A DNA stretch of 64,000 nucleotides from an uncultured Alteromonadaceae bacterium (GTDB taxonomy: Bacteria > Pseudomonadota > Gammaproteobacteria > Enterobacterales > Alteromonadaceae): the NCBI GenBank assembly GCA_947503265.1, contig CANNDC010000004.1:186001-250000 (forward strand). Reading direction: 5' to 3'. Under the pieces are notes generated by a model that was not told the origin of the DNA, made no database searches, and saw only the letters and a program-made list of their open reading frames with translations. Below, piece by piece: positions 1 through 8,638 of the stretch; the first letter of the stretch is position 1, and each line of letters begins with the position of its first letter. Position numbers and translations under genes: made by a program.

Positions 1-514
1 GTGCCATCTTGCTGCAAAAAGACAATTAACACATTTCTATCTCGAGTTATCTGACCATATGACGTTTCCCGCTGAGATTCTTGATGGATTAGAAAATATT
101 AATCTGTTGTGTATTGATAACATCGATGCGATAGAAGACGATGAAAATTGGCAACGAGCTCTGTTTGACCTAATCAACCGTTGTCGTGAGACCCGCCATA
201 CCAAGCTTGTATTAAGTGCTTTAAAAGGGCCAAAAATGTTTGAAATGGCCTTACCTGATTTGACCTCGAGACTTTCCTGGGGGACAAGTTTTACCATTAA
301 ACCTCTTACAGATTCGCAATGCCAACAAGCTATTAAACTAAAAGCAAATGAAAGAGGTATGAATATATCCGATCAGGTGGCACGCTTTTTAATGTTACAT
401 ACCACCCGAGACATGCGAAGTTTGGTCACTACACTCGATATTTTAGATAGTAAAACCCTACAAGAAAAACGAAAGCTCTCAGTGCCATTCATTAAACAAG
501 TCTTAGGTATATAA
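1..514 (+). CDS. hda: DnaA regulatory inactivator Hda (5' end outside window)
   Basis: Hda is an AAA+ protein that works with the DNA-loaded beta clamp to stimulate ATP hydrolysis by DnaA and so prevents re-initiation of replication. The reading frame is open from base 2, so the start and the N-terminal clamp-binding motif and Walker A lie before the window. About 170 codons remain. Visible are a Walker B-like stretch LLCIDNIDAI and, near the C-terminus, the sensor II-like TTRDMRSL, both expected for Hda. The stop codon lies inside the left end of an intergenic repeat. The gene is convergent with the lipoprotein gene that follows, and arsC, bepA and perM nearby reproduce the enterobacterial hda neighbourhood. 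I am confident of the family. Confidence 0.93.
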   Translation, partial: CHLAAKRQLTHFYLELSDHMTFPAEILDGLENINLLCIDNIDAIEDDENWQRALFDLINRCRETRHTKLVLSALKGPKMFEMALPDLTSRLSWGTSFTIKPLTDSQCQQAIKLKANERGMNISDQVARFLMLHTTRDMRSLVTTLDILDSKTLQEKRKLSVPFIKQVLGI

Positions 515-596
515 CCTGAACCCTAGCTAGAACTAAACATAGAATTAAACTATGTAATTCAAGCCGGTAGCTAATTTCTTATCCAGAGTTCAGGTT
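513..596. repeat. Dispersed intergenic repeat, copy 1
   Basis: This 84-bp stretch between the convergent hda and lipoprotein genes is closely similar to 39361-39458. It contains GCTAGAAC, then TTAAACTATGTAATTC, then TAGCTAATTTCTTATCCAGA and ends TTCAGGTT. Its ends form a 9-bp inverted repeat, AACCTGAAC at 513-521 and GTTCAGGTT at 588-596. The first 35 aligned bases from 526 agree at 30 positions with the second copy. The 13-bp unit AACTATGTAATTC is present once here and three times in the other copy. It may act as a REP/MITE-like element or a bidirectional terminator; no coding potential is seen. Confidence 0.8.
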
Positions 597-602
597 ATTT
601 AA

Positions 603-2534
603 TCAATTTCTTATTTCTGGTCTACCTAAATGATGACGGTGTAAGTCTTGTTGTATATCCCAGCTTTGACTTGGAAATGACAGTGAACGACTTTGTGATG
701 GCTTTTGCTTAGTCCCGAGATTTAATTGATCAAAATAGCTCAGCCCAGGTGTAAATAACTGAGGTTGAGGAAAGTTGTTTAATGCATCTGCGGCGTCGAT
801 TTCAGGTAATATTTGATTGATAACGTATTGCGTACGCGCGGCTAATTTCGGTTCTGCTATTCGGTTTCTTTGGCCCCATGCCACAGGATAAGTTTGTTGC
901 TCATCAGCCTCAATAACCGCTACGTCCGCACTAACCCCTAAGCGATAAGCCATCATAAAACGCTCGAAAAGGGTGGCATAATCTTCACGTATGGTTGAAT
1001 AACTGTAATAAGCTGGCGCTGAATCGGGTTCAAAAAAGCCACTCACTTGCTCTGGAGTATATGATTTTTGTAAATCAGATGCTGTATTCCCGGCAAAGCT
1101 AACTTGTGCCAAGCTTTGCATGGCTTGCGAGGCTAGCGGGAATGCAGTGGCGAATCTAGAGGAGTTGGCTTCAGTATCGTTGGCATAGCTTAACGGACTA
1201 GAACTTCCTGATAATCTAGACCAACTTGTGGGCGGAAAGAAATCATTTGCATGACCTAGTTCGTGATACATCAACCAAGAAACGCTGGCTTCCAGATCCT
1301 CAAAAGTCTTAGTTCGACGTTCTGCGCGCGGGTAATCTGAACCTCTGAAGTAATAGTCATTGTCTTTAATATAGCGCCAAGGTATTAAGAAACTGAGTTC
1401 ACTACCAAAATCACTACGAAAATCTGGTCGAGCATTTAAGGTATCTCTTTCTTCTGGCGTCATCCAAAAATTAGCGGCATCGAGATAGATTGCTCCAGTA
1501 GCCGTCCAGTAGAATGATGGTCTGACATCGTAAGAAATAACTATCGCTGTAGTGGCTCTTAGGAGCTTTAACATGTCCGCAGAAGTCGCGGAGTTTTGCA
1601 AGAATTGCTTAAATCTGTCCCCCATCCACTGATGAGATACGAAGACTCGATCAAGAATGTTATCTATGGAAGGTTGAGTATTTGCAGATCCTATCAAGGG
1701 TAACGTCGAGAAAAAGCATGAACCGTCTACTTGATTATCATAGACACATGAATCTAACGCATCACGATAGGGACTAGTCTGATTGTATGCAAACATGTCG
1801 GTAGTCACTACACGCTCAGAAAAACGTGGAAAGAAACCGTTATTATTAATTTCTACGTTTTTTATCACTATTTGACTGGTATCCGATATGGTTTGCCCAT
1901 TATCTAAGGTTACCGAACCTTCAATTACCACAATTTCGTCTTGGCTTACATCGGGGGCATCAAAAAATACGAAACTGTCTTGTGCATTTAATGTGACTGA
2001 AATCGATCCCGCTACTTGCCTCCATTGCCATTGAGTAGGTGAAGATTGATTTGAAGGATCTATTCTTAATGACACATTGGCTTGTTCAGAAACAGAATGA
2101 TCTACACGAATATTGGCTTTGGTATCAGCACTTTGTTGAACACTTAAATCGATGGTTTCAGTCAGTCTTTGACCGTTGGTAGAAGAGGCGCTCACACTAA
2201 ACTGATAATTACCCGCTTGTTCGACATCAAAACCGATAGCTTGACTATTCCCCGCCAGAAAGCTGACTGCGGGACCAGCAATTTGGTTCCAAACCACATT
2301 AGTCAATCTGATGTTGCTGTTGGCCACAATCACCATGCCGACTGATTGTCCGGTTTGTGCCTGTGTATCAGCATAAACCGAAAATAGCGCGTTGCTTACT
2401 TGTGAATCTGGTTTGCTTAGCGTTGGGTTAGAAGGCCCAGGGTTGGGTGCAGGCGTTTGTGAGCTTCCTGACCCGCCTCCACCGCAAGCAGCAAGCAACA
2501 ATATACCTAACATAACAACAATTGTAATTTTCAT
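603..2534 (-). CDS. Putative lipoprotein with PKD/Ig-like repeats and HExxH zinc-peptidase motif
   Basis: I do not recognise a named family. The 643-residue product starts with a lipoprotein signal peptide ending LLAAC (lipid-bearing Cys17), followed by a Gly/Ser/Pro-rich linker. Two beta-sandwich, PKD/Ig-like stretches follow around residues 65-130 and 140-225, the second carrying a QWQWRQVAGS stretch. The C-terminal half holds HELGH at residues 424-428, the classic zinc-peptidase helix, and an EDYATLFERF segment whose Glu517 could be the third zinc ligand as in gluzincins of the ATLF/M34 type. Cell-surface or periplasmic anchoring and peptidase activity are inferred. Its start overlaps the stop of the upstream DUF2069 gene by one base, suggesting cotranscription from arsC. 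It is not part of the usual hda neighbourhood. Confidence 0.7.
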   Translation of the reverse strand: MKITIVVMLGILLLAACGGGGSGSSQTPAPNPGPSNPTLSKPDSQVSNALFSVYADTQAQTGQSVGMVIVANSNIRLTNVVWNQIAGPAVSFLAGNSQAIGFDVEQAGNYQFSVSASSTNGQRLTETIDLSVQQSADTKANIRVDHSVSEQANVSLRIDPSNQSSPTQWQWRQVAGSISVTLNAQDSFVFFDAPDVSQDEIVVIEGSVTLDNGQTISDTSQIVIKNVEINNNGFFPRFSERVVTTDMFAYNQTSPYRDALDSCVYDNQVDGSCFFSTLPLIGSANTQPSIDNILDRVFVSHQWMGDRFKQFLQNSATSADMLKLLRATTAIVISYDVRPSFYWTATGAIYLDAANFWMTPEERDTLNARPDFRSDFGSELSFLIPWRYIKDNDYYFRGSDYPRAERRTKTFEDLEASVSWLMYHELGHANDFFPPTSWSRLSGSSSPLSYANDTEANSSRFATAFPLASQAMQSLAQVSFAGNTASDLQKSYTPEQVSGFFEPDSAPAYYSYSTIREDYATLFERFMMAYRLGVSADVAVIEADEQQTYPVAWGQRNRIAEPKLAARTQYVINQILPEIDAADALNNFPQPQLFTPGLSYFDQLNLGTKQKPSQSRSLSFPSQSWDIQQDLHRHHLGRPEIRN

Positions 2535-2959
2535 TATGACTTCTCGTACCTAGCCTTTTCGTCTGCCATTTCTGCTTTTAATTTTTGAATGCCCAAGCCC
2601 AATTCCTTGCCGCGCATTCGTGCATAAAAGCTACAACCAATAAACATTCCCGTTGCGAAAACGAGTTCTACTAGGGAGTAGATTGTTTCGTGTTCAATAG
2701 CGTATATAGAAGTAAGACCGTGAATTATGTAAAACATTACAATAAAATTTGCCCATGCATGAGTGTAGGGCTTTCCGGCTAAGATACCTTTCAGGGGAAG
2801 TAGCAGTGGAATTGTCCAAATTGCGGCTAAAAAATATTCAAAGTTGGCACTTCTCCCCGATGGTTCTGCTAAAAACAAATGCCAAATAGGCACCCAAATG
2901 AGTAGTCCTATAAAACTATAAAGTGCGAGATTTCTGAAAAATCGAGTATTGAACGACAT
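2534..2959 (-). CDS. DUF2069 family inner-membrane protein
   Basis: A 141-residue protein with four predicted hydrophobic segments (about residues 12-30, 42-58, 66-85 and 90-112) and a charged C-terminal tail. The layout and the position directly after wrbA match the DUF2069 family, whose function is unknown. It begins one base after the end of wrbA and its stop overlaps the next start, so it lies within an arsC-wrbA-DUF2069-lipoprotein operon. Function is not assigned beyond membrane location. Confidence 0.75.
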   Translation of the reverse strand: MSFNTRFFRNLALYSFIGLLIWVPIWHLFLAEPSGRSANFEYFLAAIWTIPLLLPLKGILAGKPYTHAWANFIVMFYIIHGLTSIYAIEHETIYSLVELVFATGMFIGCSFYARMRGKELGLGIQKLKAEMADEKARYEKS

Positions 2960-3562
2960 TTAATTTCCTGATGCTGGCAGTAATTTCAATGCTATTTCTG
3001 CCAAACGTTTACCTTGAGCGATTGAAAGTGTTGACTCATGAGTGGATAGATTTGTGTTGCCATTGCTTCCGGCAAGATGACTGACCCCGTAGGGTGTACC
3101 GCCGGTCTGTGTGTCGTGCAATTCGGCTTGCGAATAAGGTAACCCGGTGAGAAGCATACCGTGATGCAATAAAGGTAACATCATGGAGAGAAGCGTTGAT
3201 TCCTGCCCTCCATGCATACTTGAAGTGGAAGTAAATACACAAGCGGGTTTTCCCACTAAACTGCCCGATATCCACTCATTAACAGTGCCGTCTAAAAAAT
3301 ACTTCATTGCGGCAGACATATTGCCAAAGCGAGTAGGGCTACCAAGTGCTAAACCGATACAATCTTTTAATTCTTGGAGTGAGACGTAAGGATCTCCGGA
3401 TTGAGGCACTGCGGCTTGTTTCTGCTGGACATTGTCAGAAACAGTGGGAACCGTTCTTAACAACGCACTGGCACCTGCCATTTCAACGCCTTGGGCGATT
3501 TTATATGCAAGGTTTTTAGTCGAACCATGGTGACTGTAATACAAAACCAATACATGGCTCAC
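2960..3562 (-). CDS. wrbA: WrbA-type NAD(P)H:quinone oxidoreductase
   Basis: WrbA proteins are FMN-dependent, tetrameric, cytosolic enzymes that reduce quinones by two electrons and limit redox cycling. The 200-residue product opens with a flavodoxin-like beta strand and phosphate-binding loop, VLYYSHHGSTKNLA, and carries the WrbA hallmarks GSPTRFGNM (near residue 78) and FTSTSSMHGGQE (near 113), followed by GGTPYGVSH. Length matches the family (about 198). The start overlaps the stop of arsC by one base (position 3562), so the two are translationally coupled. The family call is firm; the physiological quinone is not known from sequence. Confidence 0.9.
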   Translation of the reverse strand: MSHVLVLYYSHHGSTKNLAYKIAQGVEMAGASALLRTVPTVSDNVQQKQAAVPQSGDPYVSLQELKDCIGLALGSPTRFGNMSAAMKYFLDGTVNEWISGSLVGKPACVFTSTSSMHGGQESTLLSMMLPLLHHGMLLTGLPYSQAELHDTQTGGTPYGVSHLAGSNGNTNLSTHESTLSIAQGKRLAEIALKLLPASGN

Positions 3563-3915
3563 TACAGGATCTCCAATACTGACTCTGGCGGGCGACCAAT
3601 TCGGGCTTTGTCATTGAATATAACAATAGGACGTTCGATTAATTTTGGACACTGAACCATAGCTTTTATTAGTGTTTCATGTGTCGATTCCGTTTTGCTC
3701 AAATTAAATTCAGCAAACTCAGATTCTTTGGTGCGCATCATTGCAATGGGATTTTCGAGACCCAACATTCGTTGCAGCTCGTTGAGTTCGCTTTTGCTCA
3801 GTGGATTTTTCAAATATTCAACAATCTCTGGTGAATGCCCTTGATCTTGAAGTAATTGCAGCGTTTGACGACTTTTACTGCATCTAGGATTATGTAGTAT
3901 TTGTAATTTAGACAT
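3562..3915 (-). CDS. arsC: ArsC/YfgD family glutaredoxin-dependent reductase
   Basis: A 117-residue thioredoxin-fold protein with NPRCSKSR at the N-terminus, Cys12 being the catalytic cysteine of ArsC-type arsenate reductases, and the C-terminal RPIVIFNDKARIGRPPE block. In Escherichia the equivalent gene between hda and bepA is yfgD, an ArsC homologue whose real substrate is unclear; no arsB or arsR is present here, so arsenate resistance is not implied. The gene is divergent from the thioredoxin-like gene at 3996 across an 80-bp spacer that must carry both promoters. It heads the arsC-wrbA-DUF2069-lipoprotein run. Confidence 0.87.
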   Translation of the reverse strand: MSKLQILHNPRCSKSRQTLQLLQDQGHSPEIVEYLKNPLSKSELNELQRMLGLENPIAMMRTKESEFAEFNLSKTESTHETLIKAMVQCPKLIERPIVIFNDKARIGRPPESVLEIL

Positions 3916-3995
3916 AGATTAGTGTTTACTCATTTATTGGATAACGTATTCTATCTTTTCTGCTTGGCGTCACCAAATATTATCGTAAGGAAACT

Positions 3996-4493
3996 ATGTT
4001 CAACTCAGTGACAAAAAAACTGGCTTTTGCTTTACTATGTATTCTCGCTGCTTCTGCAGGTGGCTATCTATCTTTTTCGGTGAATAACCCTGAAGATTTT
4101 GAAACCCTTGAAGGGAATGAATACCGCTGGTCTGATTTACAAGGTCAATTCTTAGTGGTGAATTATTTTGCGGAGTGGTGTGCGCCTTGTTTGAAAGAAA
4201 TTCCAGAATTGAACAAGTTTCAGCAATACGCAAACAACAACGATAAAGTCAGTCTTTTTGCGGTCAGTTTCGATGAGTTAACCATTGAGCAATTGAACGT
4301 TTTAATAGACAAATACCAAATTGACTTTGCGGTTATGAAAAAACCACCTTTATCTGCTCCATTTGCGGCACCTAAAAGTTTACCTTCAACCTACATTATT
4401 TCGCCCACTGGAGAACTAATAAAACAGCTTCAAGGTGAACAAAGCAGTGAATCACTGCAAAATATTATTGAACGTTTATCAGAGCGTCTTTAA
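3996..4493 (+). CDS. TlpA/ResA-like thioredoxin-family protein, periplasmic
   Basis: A 165-residue protein with an N-terminal signal anchor (residues 8-28) and a thioredoxin fold. The redox motif is WCAPC, with Cys62 and Cys65, in the context NYFAEWCAPCLKEIPEL, as in TlpA/ResA/DsbE proteins that reduce periplasmic disulfides. The cis-Pro loop is represented by LPSTYIISPTG. Its RBS region is TAAGGAAACT just before the start. Its 3' end overlaps the convergent bepA gene by 15 bp. In gammaproteobacteria such a protein next to bepA might serve envelope disulfide reduction; the partner is not identified. Confidence 0.82.
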   Translation: MFNSVTKKLAFALLCILAASAGGYLSFSVNNPEDFETLEGNEYRWSDLQGQFLVVNYFAEWCAPCLKEIPELNKFQQYANNNDKVSLFAVSFDELTIEQLNVLIDKYQIDFAVMKKPPLSAPFAAPKSLPSTYIISPTGELIKQLQGEQSSESLQNIIERLSERL

Positions 4494-5963
4494 TCGATCG
4501 ATTTCTTCACGGAATTGATCTATTCGGGCACGAATTCGTTGTTTTTCTAAAGTACGGTCACCGGCAAAATTATATGCATTGTGTAATTCATCGATCGCTC
4601 TTGGATACGCAGCCACTAGCGCATAGACTTCTGCTTTGCTTTGATGCATTTCCAGCATCTGTCTGCTTTGTCCATACGCATCAGACAAGAGTTGCAAGGC
4701 TAAAAAATTATCGGGATCTACTAGCAAGTAGTCTTTGAGTATTTGTGTGGCCTCACTAATACTACCTTTTTCCTTCAAGGCATTGGCTAGATTCAATGTG
4801 ATAACACTGTTTCTCGGCGTTCGTTTTGCTTGTTCCTTTAACATTTCAATCGCTTTGTCATGTTCATTTTTAGCGATGAAAATATCCGTAGCAGTATCAA
4901 TATAAAATAGATTGTCAGGTGCTTTTTCGCGCAAATGCGTAATAATGTCTTGGGCTTTGTCATATTCCTCGTTTTCGAAACGAGACAGTGCCAGACCATA
5001 CAATGCAGCATCTTCAATCACATACTGCTGCTTGCTAATAATACTTTCGAACGCGACTATGTTGTCTTTAGGTTTACCATAGTATCGAGCGATTATTCGC
5101 GCTTTAGCAAGGTGGAAATTTAAGCTGGCAGGAATATTTCGTTTGGCAAAGTTAGCCGCTCGGCTTCGTGCATCTGCTATTCGAGATTGAGGGAGCGGGT
5201 GAGTAAGCAAATAGGCAAATGGGGTAGAACGAAGTCTGTACTTTTCCGCTAATTTACCAAAAAAGGTTGCGGCTGCTTCCGGGTCATAACCGCTTTGTGC
5301 CAATATTTGAATGCCAATTCTGTCGGCCTCTTTCTCGTTTGAACGAGTGTAGTTTATGGAAGCTTGTTGAGCGGCTGCTTGCGACGCACTAACCGCAGCT
5401 ATGCCGGCTTCAGGATTAGCTACGGCTAGTAAAACACTACCTAGTAAAGATGCTATTTGTAATGCTGAAGACCGCTGTTGAGATTGAATTCGTCTGGCAA
5501 TGTGTCTTTGCGTAACATGGCTGACTTCGTGGGCAAGGACAGACGCAAGCTCACTTTCGTTTTCAGCATTGTAGATTAACCCCGTATGCACTCCGACGTG
5601 TCCACCAAAGAACGCAAATGCATTGATATCTGCACTGTTAATTAAGAAAAAATTAAACGGAAATTTTACGTTTTCAGCTTGGGCAACTAACCTGTTTCCT
5701 AAGTCTTGAATATACTCATCTAAAACTGGATCTGTCACCAACGGAGCTTGACCACGCAATTGACGCATTAGAATGTCACCAATACGCTCTTCCTTGTCCA
5801 ATGAAATTGCATCGGAAGCAACCACGCCAATTTCTGGTAAGGCGTTTTTCTGATCATTATTTTTAACTTGAGCAAGAGAATTGAAAGAGACGACTAGTGC
5901 ACTAGCGCACAATAAGGTTGTGGCTAGTAAACTGCGTATGTAATTAAGTCTGCTGATTTCCAA
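4479..5963 (-). CDS. bepA: BepA (YfgC) periplasmic M48 metalloprotease with TPR domain
   Basis: BepA is a periplasmic chaperone/protease that assists assembly or degradation of LptD and other outer-membrane proteins at the BAM complex. The 494-residue product has a signal peptide cleaved near residue 31, the zinc motif HEVSH at 145-149 and the third ligand Glu212 in NEKEADRIG. The C-terminal half (about 300-490) is made of TPR helices. Length fits the family (487 in Escherichia). It is adjacent to perM as in Escherichia and tail-overlaps the thioredoxin-like gene by 15 bp. The call is firm. Confidence 0.93.
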   Translation of the reverse strand: MEISRLNYIRSLLATTLLCASALVVSFNSLAQVKNNDQKNALPEIGVVASDAISLDKEERIGDILMRQLRGQAPLVTDPVLDEYIQDLGNRLVAQAENVKFPFNFFLINSADINAFAFFGGHVGVHTGLIYNAENESELASVLAHEVSHVTQRHIARRIQSQQRSSALQIASLLGSVLLAVANPEAGIAAVSASQAAAQQASINYTRSNEKEADRIGIQILAQSGYDPEAAATFFGKLAEKYRLRSTPFAYLLTHPLPQSRIADARSRAANFAKRNIPASLNFHLAKARIIARYYGKPKDNIVAFESIISKQQYVIEDAALYGLALSRFENEEYDKAQDIITHLREKAPDNLFYIDTATDIFIAKNEHDKAIEMLKEQAKRTPRNSVITLNLANALKEKGSISEATQILKDYLLVDPDNFLALQLLSDAYGQSRQMLEMHQSKAEVYALVAAYPRAIDELHNAYNFAGDRTLEKQRIRARIDQFREEIDRLKTL

Positions 5964-6225
5964 ATTCTTCTTCCGATAAAACTAATAATACTGAGTACGA
6001 CAAAAATAGATGAACGGTTTTGAAAGCAAATCATTCCAATAAGTTCATTAATTTTACGTGAAATTATGCATATTGTCTGATTAGTTTATGGGGATAATAA
6101 AAAACGCTTACAAGTATTTCGTAAAAATTTGTTCCCATTGTGAATATCAACATGCTAAAAGTGAAAAGAAATGCTAGTCTCGCGCTGTTTTTAAAAAGAA
6201 ATTTACCAGTGTAATTGGAGAGTAC

Positions 6226-7299
6226 ATGTTAGACGTGTTTGAACGTTGGTATAAACGTAAGTTTTCTGACCCAGACTCATTGATGTTGTTGATGTTATTA
6301 CTGAGTGTATCGCTTTTACTGGCGTTCTGGGGTGGTATTCTTATGCCGGCTTTGGTTGCAGCTGTTATTGCTTATTTACTAGATTGGCCAGTCACTCAAT
6401 TAATTAAAATGGGGGTGTCTCGCACCATTTCCACTTCTTTTGTACTAATAATCTTCATTACTCTATCAATTTTAACCTTTGTTAGCTTAGTGCCTGTTGT
6501 TACACAGCAAAGTGTAAACTTAATTCAAGAAACACCTGAAATATGGAAAGAAGCGCAAGCATGGTTGCTAACATTGCCTGAAAAATACCCCAATTTCGTA
6601 CAAGTAAATCATATTCAGGAAATGCTTCAGGGAATTAACCAAAAGTTAGTCGATTTAGGGGAACTGTTAATTTCTATTTCAGTCAGTTCCTTGGCGGATC
6701 TAGGGGCACTGTTAATTTATTTGATTTTAGTACCCCTGATGGTGTTTTTTATGCTCAAGGATAAAGATCTGTTAGTGGGTAATTTAGCTCAATTATTACC
6801 AAATGAAAGACGTCTTATTAAGCAAGTAGGTTCAGAGATGAACCTACAAATAGCAAATTATATTCGCGGTAAAGTGATTGAAATAATCATTGTTGGTGGT
6901 GTATCTGCGTTTACTTTTGCGTTGCTTGACCTGAGGTACGCAGTGCTACTAGGCGTGTTAGTTGGGTTTTCTGTATTAATACCTTATATAGGTGCTGCAG
7001 TTGTAACCTTGCCAGTAGCTATCGTTGGTTTGTTCCAATGGGGGGTTGCACCCGAGTTTTGGTATTTGATGATTGCCTATGGAATTATTCAAGCACTAGA
7101 CGGTAATTTATTAGTGCCAGTATTGTTTTCTGAAGCAGTCAGTTTGCATCCAGTCTATATTATCATCGCGGTGTTATTCTTTGGTGGTCTATGGGGATTT
7201 TGGGGTGTTTTCTTTGCTATTCCTTTGGCTACTCTGGTAAAGGCGGTGTTTAACGCATGGTCGCCAAAAGATGTGCTGAAGGAAGAAGATGCTCTTTAA
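6226..7299 (+). CDS. perM: PerM, AI-2E family inner-membrane permease
   Basis: A 357-residue polytopic membrane protein of the AI-2E/PerM family with the usual pattern: a hydrophobic pair at residues 20-50, another near 60-85, a long amphipathic middle segment, and a cluster of helices from 150 to 340. The conserved YIGAAVVTLPVA and GNLLVPVLFSEAV blocks of the family are present. Transport substrate is unknown for most members. It is divergent from bepA (262-bp spacer) and convergent with bcp. The start follows an AATTGGAGAG ribosome-binding site. Confidence 0.88.
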   Translation: MLDVFERWYKRKFSDPDSLMLLMLLLSVSLLLAFWGGILMPALVAAVIAYLLDWPVTQLIKMGVSRTISTSFVLIIFITLSILTFVSLVPVVTQQSVNLIQETPEIWKEAQAWLLTLPEKYPNFVQVNHIQEMLQGINQKLVDLGELLISISVSSLADLGALLIYLILVPLMVFFMLKDKDLLVGNLAQLLPNERRLIKQVGSEMNLQIANYIRGKVIEIIIVGGVSAFTFALLDLRYAVLLGVLVGFSVLIPYIGAAVVTLPVAIVGLFQWGVAPEFWYLMIAYGIIQALDGNLLVPVLFSEAVSLHPVYIIIAVLFFGGLWGFWGVFFAIPLATLVKAVFNAWSPKDVLKEEDAL

Positions 7300-7327
7300 A
7301 CAATCAAACCGCTTATTCTGTGGATAG

Positions 7328-7347
7328 AGCGTGTTGAACAACACGCT
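7328..7347. other. Perfect 9-bp inverted repeat between convergent perM and bcp
   Basis: AGCGTGTTG and CAACACGCT are separated by two bases. No T-tract follows on either strand, so it is not a standard intrinsic terminator, but it sits exactly where transcription from both sides would end. It may be a cruciform, a protein site or a processing hairpin. Confidence 0.5.
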
Positions 7348-7388
7348 ACATGAAAATACGCTTTGTGAGTTAAGAGAAAAAGTGCGAC

Positions 7389-7850
7389 TTAACCAAGATA
7401 GTCCAGTACGACTTGATGATGCTCTTTCGTTTTGAATTTATTAAAAACATGTTCAATCACACCGTTTTCATCGATCAGAAAAGACAATCGATGGATGCCG
7501 TCATATTCCTTACCCATGAACTTTTTTAAACCCCATACACCGAAAGCATCCGCGACAGCATGATCTTCATCAGAAAGTAGGGTGAAATTTAGATTTTCTT
7601 TCTCGATAAATTTTGGCAATCGTTTAACTGGGTCGGGACTTATACCAAAAACAACCACATTTTTGCTGTCTAGTTGGTCTTTTGTATCTCGCAAACCTTG
7701 AGCCTGGATAGTGCAACCTGGCGTCATAGCTTTTGGGTAAAAGTAAACTAATACTTTTTTCCCTTTAAAATCTGACAAAGATATGGACTCGCCATCTTGA
7801 TTTAGCAAGCTGAAAGTGGGCGCAGTATCGCCCGCTTGAAGTGTATTCAT
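7389..7850 (-). CDS. bcp: Bcp/PrxQ thiol peroxidase, single-cysteine form
   Basis: Bcp reduces hydroperoxides using thioredoxin. The 153-residue product has the PrxQ signature YPKAMTPGCTIQAQGLRD with peroxidatic Cys46. In Escherichia Bcp the resolving cysteine lies five residues later; here that position is Gln51, and Cys46 is the only cysteine in the protein. It must therefore be a 1-Cys PrxQ using an external thiol, or form an intermolecular disulfide. The gene starts eight bases after gcvR ends, giving a gcvR-bcp operon as in Escherichia. Confidence 0.92.
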   Translation of the reverse strand: MNTLQAGDTAPTFSLLNQDGESISLSDFKGKKVLVYFYPKAMTPGCTIQAQGLRDTKDQLDSKNVVVFGISPDPVKRLPKFIEKENLNFTLLSDEDHAVADAFGVWGLKKFMGKEYDGIHRLSFLIDENGVIEHVFNKFKTKEHHQVVLDYLG

Positions 7851-7858
7851 TGAGTATC

Positions 7859-8386
7859 CTAATGGTTTTCGGTTATTTTTCCGTCTAATGAAAGAGAAGA
7901 TAACAACTCATCAAATTTTTGTTGAAGCAGTTGCAAATCGGTATCCGCAGATATGCTAGTCACTAACTTTAGTTTGATCATGTCGCAGTCTAACACCTCG
8001 TCTTTGAAACGCTTTTGTCTGAAAGCACTAATTGCAGCATCAAATTCAGCCAGTAGGGCGGTAACTTGTTTTATTACCCCTGGTGTATCTTTACCCGCAA
8101 TTTCCACATCAATTAGACGTTCAAGATTTTGTTTACAATGCTTTTTAGTACGTTTGCATAGTGACAAGAGATCAAGTCGATGACAGGTTGAAGGTATGCG
8201 GACTTCAGCTCTTGTTACTGCGCTTTGCGTCCCTTCTACTATCATAGTAAGTGAAAAATCTTGTCCATATATTGCTTGTCTACTATCTAAAATATTGCAG
8301 CCGCATTCTAAAACGCAACTTGCAATCTCACTCAATATTCCGACTTTATTAGCCCCGAGAATAGTTACTATCAGTTGCTGCATCAT
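7859..8386 (-). CDS. gcvR: GcvR-like glycine cleavage system repressor, tandem ACT domains
   Basis: GcvR binds GcvA and holds back gcvTHP expression unless glycine is bound. The 175-residue product has two ACT domains, about residues 3-80 (beginning LIVTILGANKVGILSEIA) and 90-168 (beginning VEIAGKDTPGVIKQVTALLAEF), and no DNA-binding domain. It has an unusually high number of cysteines for the family. The position, divergent from dapA and upstream of bcp, is the same as in Escherichia. The start has two adjacent ATG codons; the first is used here. Confidence 0.88.
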   Translation of the reverse strand: MMQQLIVTILGANKVGILSEIASCVLECGCNILDSRQAIYGQDFSLTMIVEGTQSAVTRAEVRIPSTCHRLDLLSLCKRTKKHCKQNLERLIDVEIAGKDTPGVIKQVTALLAEFDAAISAFRQKRFKDEVLDCDMIKLKLVTSISADTDLQLLQQKFDELLSSLSLDGKITENH

Positions 8387-8638
8387 AAAAATATCTGTAA
8401 TAAATTAATTTGAATTTTGTGTAGAGTAAAAGATTATCACAGAGCTTTTATTATTTAAATTTATTGTCAGTAAAACAGCGTGTTACATACTTCAAGCTGT
8501 TTATTATTTGAACACATTACATAGTTCATTCACTCGTTAGTGAAATTCTGCCGTCTAAAGCCCGTTATATCTTGATTCTATGCTTGTTTTTAGTAACTGA
8601 GATCTTTACCATTAGGCCCTCATTTTTTTGGAGCATTC

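Noticed and set aside
3562..3915. Arsenic resistance locus
   Set aside because: ArsC/YfgD is here in its conserved hda-bepA neighbourhood, and no arsR, arsB or acr3 is near.
7328..7347. Inverted repeat between perM and bcp as a terminator
   Set aside because: No T-tract on either strand and only a two-base loop; kept as an unexplained palindrome.
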